Assembly: GCA_033964015.1 (NCBI GenBank)
Contig: CM066913.1
Span: 12,084,953 to 12,148,952, forward strand
Length of the DNA: 64,000 nucleotides
Origin: Scolanthus callimorphus
Taxonomy: Eukaryota; Cnidaria; Anthozoa; Actiniaria; Edwardsiidae
Direction: 5' to 3'
The translations under genes and the position numbers were made by a program. The notes beneath the pieces are model-generated. The model did not search any database. It was not told the origin of the DNA and saw nothing but the letters and a program-made list of their open reading frames with translations. This document shows, piece after piece, positions 22,203-31,859 of this stretch; within the stretch, counting starts at the first letter, position 1; each line of letters starts with the position of its first letter.

Positions 22203-23226
22203 TATGACAGGTATTGCAAGTCGTCCTGGCCATGTGCTTGGCGTCGGAGCAATGCTCTTTTGATCATGTTCATAATTTTTAAAAAGCGCAATATAAGCAT
22301 TAAACATTCCAATTATTACTCACTCACAATTAGCCAACATTGTAAGTATATATCGATCATTTGAATCGGTTTTGCTGGGTACGGCACGGCGCACTCTCGA
22401 AACATTTCTCTATGACAGTTTACTAGACAACTATATACCACCGTGTAGATGGGCACTATTTTTTATGTTGCATTTGCTGGTGTAGACGAGAATGTGACAA
22501 ATATGAAGTAACTTTTTAGCGCATCAATTTATGCGATATATGATATCATGCGCTTGAAAATATCATTAATATTGGCAAACAAAAACTGCCAGACACAATA
22601 AACAATAAATAGTGTGGCTTTCTCATAAATGAGCTTTCCTTTACGTAGACTTTACAGTAGCGTGTAAAAGGTGAATTAATGAGTAGAGCAGTTAGTTTCT
22701 CATGTTCGATCCTGCAGGGCATAGGGGACGATACAATAACTAGTCAATACATATAAAGAAAAAAAAGGTCATATACTTGAAATAAGCTGAATGTAATGGA
22801 GGACACAGTGTCCGAAATCTTACAGGAATATAGAGAAATTGGGCCGGAATAACAAGTCACGCAAGCCATATAAAAATCAATATACACCAGGTCCTTAAAA
22901 GCGAGAACACGAAATTATGTGAATTGTGTGAAATTGACTCCGCGGTTATTGGAAAAGTTAAAGCCGCTCGTTAGGTTCTAATTATAGGCTGCTCAGGCCG
23001 CCAGTGAATGAGCGCAACTGACTTGTGGTTCGTGTGTCGGCAAATCGCGTGCGAACCCTGGAGCAGTTAGAAGACTCCCGTGTGAGTGGCATACGACTTG
23101 TAAAACAAAACGCAACTTGCTTGGTTTTGGGTTTGCGACTATACATTTAGTAGTAAACAAAGCGAGCGTCTTGAATGCACCCAGAAATTTCGACTTGGAG
23201 TGAAAGGGAGTTGAATAAGAGTGAGC
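22203..23226. other. Intergenic, nothing recognised
   Basis: AT-rich; no coding region or repeat stands out on either strand. Confidence 0.4.
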
Positions 23227-23546
23227 ATGATCGTGGGAGAAGTAGTCATTGCTTGTCTAGTCGTGGCCAGCATTGTGGCCCTTGGCGCCAAGCTCTTCTG
23301 CTGTGAAGATGAGAACATCAAACATGTGGCAAGGGACAGAAAGAAGCGTTTCAAACACCAAACACAGGAAACACAAGCACTGAGACTTCGTCGTCCTCTT
23401 TGGGAGGGTTTGGGCATATTGAGATTATGGATGTAGGATGGTCTAGTGATCATGACTCAACACCGATACCAGACGGCACGAGCTCATCTGCGGTCTCGAG
23501 TGGTACAGACGACTCAGGTCACCCTGATGGGACTAGTAGTGAGTGA
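23227..23546 (+). pseudogene. Small single-pass membrane protein, family copy 3 (frame-broken or sequence error)
   Basis: The ATG at 23227 opens MIVGEVVIACLVVASIV, then KLFCCEDENIKHVARDRKKR: one hydrophobic helix (about residues 2-26) followed by a strongly basic segment. The ATG frame runs on to a TAG at 23434-23436 with an unlike-family tail (ALRLRRP...). From 23376 the next frame reads STETSSSSLGG, FGHIEIMDVGWSSDHD and on to a TGA at 23544-23546. That tail matches the ETHQSTSSDE and FHDIEIIDIDSS of copy 4. One missing base near 23370-23376 explains everything; a sequencing error and a real 1-bp deletion fit equally well. This is the most diverged helix of the four. Confidence 0.55.
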
Positions 23547-24325
23547 ATGTCGTGACAGCCGCGTCACACACAAATCACGAGAAAGCGAGAGAAAGACAAG
23601 AGCAATCAAAACTGATCAATTAAAGCGACCCTCAGATACATTAATATGAGTGCAAGCTAATTCAGGGTAAAATTGTTTGATTCGAGCAATTTGAATTTCA
23701 GCAAATATATACGTGATTAAATTATTAGGTTATATAGCGCCTTGAGACTTACAAGGATGATGATGACAGACTGTGCTCAGTGCAGTAGTTCATACTAGTG
23801 AAATAACTACTACTCTTTGGAACACTATTGTGAGTGAAGTTGTTACACATTGATGACAATATCTACTGCTATACTGTAAGTCCTCTTAAGGCGGTACTTC
23901 TTAAAACTTGGTTTAAAATAGGCCACAAAGCATGCATGTTCTACTGCAATTTGGTTTATAACTCACTTGATTCCCAGTACTCAGCATAAATTTGCGTTTC
24001 CCAAATAAATTTCGGTTGTCTTTTGAAACACAGAGCGTTTTCGAGGGGAAGGGGAGGACACTTAATCATATCCGATAAAAGAACGCATAAAAAATAACAA
24101 TGCTGTTTTGTCTCTGCTTGAGTTCGGACGATAAGGTCGTGTTATGTATGTGACCAACGGGTAAATGAGATGAAGCCTTACTATACGTGGGTTCGTATCT
24201 AAAATTATTACATGATTGACACCTTTTCTATTGTTATTCAAGACCCTTTATTTGACTTAAATCCCTATGAATTAATTACATTCTTAAAGAACGGGAGGGT
24301 TTGAAGTTTCAGCAGGGAAGATTGG
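23547..24325. other. Intergenic, nothing recognised
   Basis: AT-rich with no supported ORF. Confidence 0.4.
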
Positions 24326-24457
24326 GGCTATTATTGAATAATTAGTCATAAATGACCCGCATTATAATGCGCGGGTCTTTATGGAACATTGATTCTCATA
24401 AATGACCCGGCGCATTTATAACGAGGAGCAATTATGACTAATTAGACAAATAAAGCC
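24326..24457. mobile_element. Palindromic MITE
   Basis: GGGGCTATTATTG ... AATTAGTCATAAATGACCC is mirrored by CAATTATGACTAATTAG ... AATAAAGCCCC. An inner CCCGCATTATAATGCGGG-like hairpin is centred near 24367. Confidence 0.7.
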
Positions 24458-25045
24458 CCACACTTCCGATGCTGAAACATTTACAGCTAATGATACATAC
24501 TACAAAATTGTTTGCTAGGTTAAATTGAAAATAAATATATGAACAAAAAAGTAATTACTAGCTTTAACTGAATAGTGTGCTCTAAATTGCAAATTGGCGA
24601 TTCTTTCTACTTTTCTACTAAATTTAACTATAATTAATATGGAATAAGTAGATTTTATATGTAACCTTGCTAGCCGTTCCATTTCTGCTTCACGCTCAAC
24701 AAACTGTGAAAGAAATAGAAATAAAATAATTTAGAACATTGAGCTCATACAATACATTTGCACAACACATTTTAAATTTCTTTCGTCAATACATTTTAAC
24801 CAGTTTGTCAATTTAGGATGGACCTCTTACGTCGCAGCATCAACGGCACACAGGTCTAATACGTTCAAGTTAGTCAATGCAATTTAAATTCACCAGACCG
24901 TTCTATTTTCACTGTTATAATAAACGAATTACTATAAATAAGAACTTTAGTTAAACTTACCATGTCGTTCTCATCACCAACTACAGGACACTTTGAAATG
25001 TATTATCTCTTGAACAGCTTAAAACCCACAGTGAGTGCCGAGTTA

Positions 25046-25868
25046 ACAGGTGTTATTGAATTTTTAATGAGGACATTTAGTTGGTGCATGCGCAGATCCA
25101 ACCTTTGAAGAACAAAGAACTCATTACGTATGCAGGGATCACAGCAGAGATGGTCAAGAAACAAATTGGAAGCTCATGACGGTCTGATTTTGGCCGTATT
25201 TTTCCTCATCTAGTGGGAAGTTCAGCTTCATATCCCGAAACCATGTAAGTCGAGTATTCAACTTCACTGTATGAAAGTAATTACAGCGATCAGCATTGTT
25301 TTTTTGCTTCAGTATTTATCGCATCGCGTTCGAATACCTGTTCTGACGAGGTTTGCAGAATTGCGAAATTATTCGTCATACTTTTAGATACCTTGACCAT
25401 ATCTTTGTTCTCGACATTTTCCCGAGAATGTGATTGCCCGCCGCAGTTAGTACATGCCTTTAGCGGCTTAAAAATCAGGTGAGTGTCATTGGCCGCTAGC
25501 TAGATCGCGAGAATTACGTCTTTTCAGTTGAACATTGTTTCGAAAATCGAATGCAATTTTCACATAAATCTGTACGTGACAAGTATGAAAGGATTTAAAA
25601 AAATTAATTCGAGGACGCAGGTTTTGCTTATAATGTCTAGAAAACTGGCAATGGAATACTGAAACCTTACTTTTTGCCAGCATTGGGAGGATGATAATCG
25701 GGTTTTGGATGGGAACAGTTTAAAAACCGGAAAAATATTGGGGGTTGAAAGAAGCATAAGTTGACTGTTATTTTATGTGGTTATGAATGTGAGCTGCTGC
25801 AGCCATCTGTAACCTTGAGATCCTTGATTATGCTGTTCTAGTGTACAGCTGTTTTGACATTGGTTTTT
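25046..25868. repeat. Left arm of an 0.8-kb long inverted repeat
   Basis: From ACAGGTGTTATTGAATTTTT to GTACAGCTGTTTTGACATT, this arm is the near-identical reverse complement of 28388-29210, with scattered substitutions and 1-bp gaps. No convincing protein is encoded. Confidence 0.9.
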
Positions 25869-28387
25869 GAACGTTTCTGATCTGTAGTGCAACCAAAATA
25901 ACCACAGTATGAAATTAGAGTAATCTCAACATTCATATATTTTTAGACTGTAAATCAACGATTTTTAAATCATTATCTATTATTAGTTATTGGTATATAT
26001 TATTATTATTTATATTGTTTTTTAGGCATGGCCCCACAAGCTGTATAGCTTTAATTCAAACCATGGATAATTAAAGTTATTTTAAATTATTATTATTACC
26101 TCAAGGTGCCTGTCATTATTTTTGATCACCTTGTTCTCGATATTATAGATGTCTAAAAGCTTGTATTTTCTTTTCTCATGGCATCTCTCGGCTCCTGTTT
26201 TGCCTGCTTTTTACCTTATTTCCTCGTGGAGCTTACATGCATATGAAGAGTTTGGCTAGTGCTGATCTGTAGACTTCAACTTATTGTGTATCTTCTGAGG
26301 AACAGGACTTCATTTGTTCCTGTAATCCTGCTGCAGCAAACAAGGTGAAACATTCATGGGAGGCCTTAGCAAGGGAGCAAGGCAATTTGCCATCCATGAG
26401 GGCCAGGCACAGATCCAGGGGGGTTCATCGGGTGCAAATGAGCTCCCACTCTCCCAAACGAACCGGTTTTTTTGGGATCGGTTTGCTAAAGACCTTTCAT
26501 TTCAAGAGTGTTTTTTTTCTATTATGTGACCCAGTAATTAAATTCATGTTTAGCAACCACGATTTCGCCTCGTGAGAGGGCCACGGACAACAGAGAAGGA
26601 TAGGTATTATAGAATGTTTCCTCATACGTTGCACTTCATCAGCAAAATGCACCCCCCCCCCCCCCCCCCCCCCCCCTTAAAATCCTGGATCCGCCACTGG
26701 GGGCTTTTTACATAGTGAAATGTCACCAAAATGTGGCAATTATAAAGATGGTAATTTAGCAGGTTCGTGGAAATGGTAAGGGCAATAAGACCAGTGAGCC
26801 GTCCTGCACCCCTCTCATTCATTTATACATTTACCCGTATACACTGCACTTCTTTTGATGGGCTGTGCATATTGTCAATGATGAACTGTATATGGTGATT
26901 ATAAGCACATTTTAGTTAAGGAGACATGCTGAAGCCCCATAGAAGCTGTGTTTTCTTGGTTGTGTTAGGAAGGGCATCAAGCTGTCACACTCTAGGAGAC
27001 GGGTTGTGGGGTTGTGTCCCCCCCCCCTTCGAGAGTTATAGATTTGAAGAACTCTGGTTATGAAAAGGCTTTGAACTCAGTACGGATTATAACCAGTCCA
27101 TATAACCAGTCCAACTTAGTGCTGAAACCCTCCATCTGAAAAAATCCTGGATCGGCCCCTGTACAGTCACACCTTTTAGTTGGACTGAAATGCTAATTTG
27201 TGTGAACAACATGAATACAGTGGCCAATGCTACATGCCTATAGATTGTCTGATAATGTGACAGTTCTGGAACAAATTGAAGAGATCATTTAATTTCCTGG
27301 CCATGTCATAAAAGTCTTTGGTAATAGCAGCAAGGGGGTCTTCTCTACGATGTAGCTAATAACTAGAAATGCTTAAAGTCTTTGGTTTTCTCTAGCTAAC
27401 AAAAATCTTACTTATCTCAAACAGTCTTATCATGTAAAGCATTGGGTGAAGGTCAACTTGGAAACCAACTTTGTTGAAATTACTACTGTGAAACAAAGTT
27501 AAATATTGATTAATTTTTTTATAATACGGTACATCATTCTCTCACCAGAGCTCCCCAGATTGTCACCTCGCAGCGAGGCTCTGGAGACAGCCATTGACGC
27601 ATGCGCAGAGCATTTGATACAAAGCCATAGAGAGAAAGATCCCTCTGTGAATGCACAAACGTTCAAAGCCAGCCAATCAGTGAAAGACGAGGCGGGGAGC
27701 TAAAAAAACACAGGCGGCACTAGCTTTTTAACCCCCCCCCCCCCCCCCCACGGATCCAGAATTTCCGAAATGGCTTACCCCCCATGCATATAGAATTCCT
27801 GAGAGGTTAACATAGCTTCCAGCTTCAACAAACACTACTGTTTTGTCCTTTCTCTCTATTTGTCTTCGATTTTATTGGGACATTGCATCCATTTTAGATC
27901 TAGATCCACCGCTGTTAGTGTTTTCAAAAATATTTCAAGGAAAATGGTCAGAGTAGTAAAAACATTTTCAGTAGTTGTGGTCCCCCTTTCCCAAATGCTG
28001 GCTGTACCACAGTGCTTTTTGCCATGGAACATTGAGTACAAGGTGATCACATAATGACAGCAAGGTACCTTAACGATGGCATTACTCTACTTTCAGAATA
28101 ACTGACTGTAGGTATTTTCAGTGGCGGATCCAGTTTTTTAAAGACAGGGGTTTTACAAAGCTTGGTCAATTTCCAAGCAAGAAATTCTATTGCTTCCGAT
28201 ATCGATAACATTACGCAATAAATCGTCGTTTGAACTTTATTTTGTTACATTAGTTTTTCTTTCTTTCCTACAAAAGGCGTAAAAGGGGGGTGCGGAGGCA
28301 CTCAGAAGCGGATCTAGGGTAAACTCTGACTGTAGTGCGGTAGTGATTTATGACAATAACTGATAAAACAAACATAAGATCTCCCTG
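25869..28387. other. 2.5-kb spacer between the long inverted-repeat arms
   Basis: AT-rich sequence with C runs (26651-26677, 27728-27749) and several copies of a TGGCGGATCCAGGAT-type hAT terminal motif (26684, 27140, 28121, 28304). It also holds a 158-bp foldback copy at 27546-27703. No gene recognised. Confidence 0.6.
27546..27703. mobile_element. Foldback MITE, family B copy 1
   Basis: Starts CAGAGCTCCCC, continues CCTCGCAGCGAGGCTCTGG and GACGCATGCGCAGA, and closes GACGAGGCGGGGAGCT. A related copy lies at 62811-63014. Confidence 0.65.
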
Positions 28388-29210
28388 AAAATGTCAAAAC
28401 AGCTGTACACTAGAACAGCATAATCAAGGGATAGCTCAAGGTTACAGATGGCTGCTGCAGCAGCTCACATTCATAACCAAATAAAATAAAAGTCAACTTT
28501 ATGCTTCTTTCAACCCCCAATATTTTTCGAGTTTTTAAACTGTTCCCGCAAAACCCGATTATCATTACCTCCCAATGCTGGCAAAAAGTAAGGTTTCAGT
28601 ATTTCATTGCCAGTTTTCTAGACATTGTAAGCAAAACCTGCGTCCTCGAATTAATTTTCTAAATCATTTCATACCTGTCACGTACAGATTTATGTGAAAA
28701 TTGCATTCGATTTTCGAAACAATGTTCAACTGAAAACACGTAATTCTCGCGATCTAGCTAGCGGCCAATGACACTCACCTGATTTTTAAGCCGCTAAAGG
28801 CATGTACTAACTGCGGCGGGCAATCACATTCTCGGGAAAATGTCGAGAACAAAGATATGGTCAAGTATATCTAAAAGTATGACGAATAATTTCGCAATTC
28901 TGCAAACCTCGTCAGAACAGGTATTCGAACGCCATGCGATAAATACTGAAGCAAAAACAATGCTGATCGCTGTAATTACTTTCGCACAGTGAAGTTGAAT
29001 ACTCGACTTACATGGTTTCGGGATATGAAGCTGAACTTCCCACTAGATGAGGAAAAATACGGCCAAAATCAGACCGTCATGAGCTTCCAATTTGTTTCTT
29101 GTCCATCTCTGCTGTGATCCCTGCATACGTAATGAGTTCTTTGTTCTTCAAAGGTTGGATCTGCGCATGCACCAACTAAATGTCCTCATTAAAAATTCAA
29201 TAACACCTGT
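28388..29210. repeat. Right arm of the long inverted repeat
   Basis: Reverse complement of 25046-25868, ending ATTCAATAACACCTGT. The two arms plus spacer span 4.2 kb, either a large foldback transposon or an inverted segmental duplication. I could not identify a target-site duplication. Confidence 0.9.
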
Positions 29211-29847
29211 GGAGTTCTTCACGCGCATAATGTACCCTTTTAGTCTTGGGACCTCAAGCGTTGTTTTTTCCTCCGAAACTCGTTCTCAGTCGCCAACTTA
29301 GAACTACTAGCTCAGCACTCAAGCACTGACTCCTACAAAATGACGACCTAAAATCGCGAAAAACAGGTGTTTTGATTTCTTTTGTTGTTTGATACAAAAA
29401 GAAGTACTTCCATTGGTCGTTTAAAAATGAATGCATGGAAGCTAAAGGAACAATAGCCCCACACTTCTGTTTGTAGTCTCCCAACCACTCTAGGGATATA
29501 TTCTTTAATTTAATGAAACGGGGGCTTTAGAATGCAAACAAATCTATTGTGAAAGGCACCTTCTCTGCAGTGAAATTGCCACGCAAAATACACGTTATTA
29601 TGAGAAGTTGAAAAGAAAAAAGACATTCAAGGCATCACAGATTTCCCAGCCAACACTGACGACAATAGCTTTCAAAACAATTTTCATCCTTTTGTTCCGA
29701 TACGACTTAAACCTCAGGGGATATCCCTCTCCTGGAAAAAATAAAGATCCCTGGTTGATTTATATGGATAAAAAACGCTTATTTGACGAAGTATTTTCGC
29801 TTTTTTAATTGAAATGCGCTCCACCCGATAGTAAAATCACCTTAGAT
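29211..29847. other. Intergenic, nothing recognised
   Basis: No coding or repeat structure supported on either strand. Confidence 0.4.
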
Positions 29848-29969
29848 CAGGTAATAAGTCAGTTAAATACCTCGGTCTTCGGCAATATGGCATATAAATA
29901 CCTCGGGCCTACGGCCCTCGGTATTTATATGTCATATTGCCTCAGCCCTCGGTATTTAACTCTTACTTA
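29848..29969. mobile_element. Palindromic MITE
   Basis: TAAGTCAGTTAAATACCTCGG and ATATGGCATATAAATACC are mirrored by GGTATTTATATGTCATAT and CCTCGGTATTTAACTCTTA; the loop is GGGCCTACGGCCC. Confidence 0.8.
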
Positions 29970-30685
29970 GTACCAAAATAGGCCTGGTCCAGCCCTCTCC
30001 TCCTTACAATTATACATACAGCTATTTCGATAACAAACAAACGCGACCACACTGCAGGAGTTGTGGTGTAAATGACTGTGAGATACCAAGAAAAGAATCG
30101 AGAATAAGGTACTGCACGTGTGATTTGAGAAATCTACAAGCTCTTTACCCATATTTGACTATATACCCTAGCTATACCATATATCCTAGCTACCATATAT
30201 ATCATGGGAGCTACCCGTGGCTATTAATAGTCACAACTACTCATGTTACTTTCTTTGAGCTTGGACATTACATGCCCGCGAATCTCCTCTGCATAGGCAC
30301 TTGATGCTCATTCCTAGAACATATAAGGGGGTACGATGTATACGACTTAACATAATAGGTGGCGCAGTGTGATTGTGCACGACCCCCGGATCGACCAACC
30401 GTATCGACTTTTCTCTGTCCCGAGTAGCTTGCTTATAGCTTTGAACCTTTCACCTGGAGCTCTGATAAGAGAAAGGGGGTAAAGTGGTGCACCGTCGACC
30501 TCAGGTTTGTCAGTTGAATTACTGTTACGAGTTAAATAAAGGACTTTACTTTTGCAATGGAAAAGCCTTCGACTGTGAAGATGCTAGACAATAAACTACA
30601 GACATACAAATATCAATCCTTTCTAAACGAGCTGTATTCTATATATGAGTATATCTAGCCGAGACTTGACTCAAGGTCTATAACA

Positions 30686-30928
30686 ATGGCGGAGATCATT
30701 ATAGGAAGCGTTGCCTTGTTCGGTATCATCTTAGTAAACGCACAGCTCTTGTGTTGTGTTGTCAAACTTCAGAGGATGTTGAAAGAAAACCGAGAATACA
30801 AGAAAGCGAGAGAAAGGAGAAGGTGGTATAGCAAAGTACACAGGGAGACACATCAAAGCACATCTTCCGATGAATTTCACGACATTGAAATCATAGACAT
30901 AGACAGTAGTAACACTGAGATAAACTAA
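30686..30928 (+). CDS. Small single-pass membrane protein, family copy 4 (80 aa, fullest copy)
   Basis: The ATG at 30686 opens MAEIIIGSVALFGIILVN, then AQLLCCVVKLQRMLKENREY (hydrophobic about residues 3-28, then a basic amphipathic stretch KKARERRRWYSK). An acidic Ser/Ile/Asp tail follows (STSSDEFHDIEIIDIDSS, end NTEIN, TAA). The helix matches copies 1 and 2; the tail motif F-x-x-IEI-(I/M)-D-(I/V) matches copy 3 in its alternative frame. Plausible topology is a short luminal/extracellular N-terminus and a cytosolic basic-then-acidic tail (positive-inside rule; inference). No intron, no recognised domain. Downstream lies a 12-bp tandem repeat. This copy is the best query for homology searches. 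Confidence 0.65.
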   Translation: MAEIIIGSVALFGIILVNAQLLCCVVKLQRMLKENREYKKARERRRWYSKVHRETHQSTSSDEFHDIEIIDIDSSNTEIN

Positions 30929-30933
30929 CAGTC

Positions 30934-31032
30934 AAGTTAGGATTCGAGTTAGGATTCGAGTTAGGATTCGAGTTAAGATTCGAGTTAAGATTCGAGTTAG
31001 GATTTGAGTTAGGATTCAAGTTAGGATTCCAG
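30934..31032 (+). repeat. 12-bp tandem repeat TTAGGATTCGAG, about 8 copies
   Basis: TTAGGATTCGAG / TTAAGATTCGAG units start 6 bases after the stop of small-protein copy 4. An oppositely oriented array of the same unit lies at about 31673-31755, with a short direct copy at 31566-31590. Confidence 0.9.
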
Positions 31033-31064
31033 CTGTTGGATTGCAGTTACAGTCGCGTTTTTCA

Positions 31065-31129
31065 TAGCCTGTGTACATCCGCTACAAATCCTCTTGTAGG
31101 TTAGTAGCGGCTGTACACAGGCTACGTTT
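31065..31129. repeat. Short perfect hairpin
   Basis: TAGCCTGTGTACATCCGCTAC is mirrored by GTAGCGGCTGTACACAGGCTA (one base off), loop about 20 bp. Confidence 0.6.
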
Positions 31130-31430
31130 TTCAAAGACGGAATAACCTAATTTCATTTCATTACCTCAGTTTGCTTAGTCCCAAGGGTGGCATCTTAATA
31201 AATGGGAAAATTATCGGAAACTGTCGGCTGAAATGACCTTTATATATGATCTTGAACCATATAAAGGGCTCGCCGGAAAAAGCACAATCGAACCAAGTTT
31301 AACCACACCAATTTACCTAATAACAGTTTCCAAAGAGAGGGGAAACGGAAAATGAGGCCATAATAATCGCATTGCCGAACACCGCGCGAGAGCAACCTTT
31401 GAAATAGTTGTATTCGCAAAATATAATATA

Positions 31431-31640
31431 TACAGTGGCGGATCCAGGATTTTTCAAGGGGGGGGGGGTCCGTTTTTTCACTTTTCCCAAGATGCAACAG
31501 TATGATTACGTAGATACCCGCGCACGGTCTGGGTACTGGCATGTTTATTTGAGATAAACTAACAGTCAAGTTAGGATTCGAGTTAGGTTTTGGCTGTGGT
31601 AGGCATATCTTGAACCCTCCTAAAAAAAAAACGGAAAACA
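31431..31640. mobile_element. hAT-like MITE fragment (CAGTGGCGGATCCAGGA end)
   Basis: The terminus CAGTGGCGGATCCAGGATTT followed by a G run is the widespread hAT-family end also seen at 28121 and, reversed, at 26684. The other end is not clear. Confidence 0.45.
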
Positions 31641-31672
31641 AAGAAACTGGCGAGCGGTTACTCAAACTCGAA

Positions 31673-31755
31673 TCCCAGTGGAATCCTAACTCGAATCCCA
31701 ACTCGAATCCTAACTCGAATCCTAACTCGAATCCTAACTCGAATCCCCAACTCGA
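31673..31755 (-). repeat. Inverted array of the 12-bp unit (CTCGAATCCTAA)
   Basis: Reverse-complement copies of TTAGGATTCGAG; with 30934-31032 it forms a 0.8-kb inverted pair of arrays. Confidence 0.85.
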
Positions 31756-31859
31756 AAGATAGGTATCCTCAGTAACACTACGAGTTACACTGACAAGCAA
31801 GGAAAACGAGCATTCTAGAGAGGTCAGAAGGACGCAACTTACGAGGATGAACACAAATA

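Noticed and set aside
30986..31000. Interstitial telomere sequence
   Set aside because: TTAGGATTCGAG is a fixed 12-mer, not tandem TTAGGG.
31240..31854. 204-aa minus-strand ORF with repeated GFEL units
   Set aside because: The repeat is the translation of the 12-bp array (CTCGAATCCTAA). The rest crosses a hAT-type end and low-complexity sequence; no domain or splice support.
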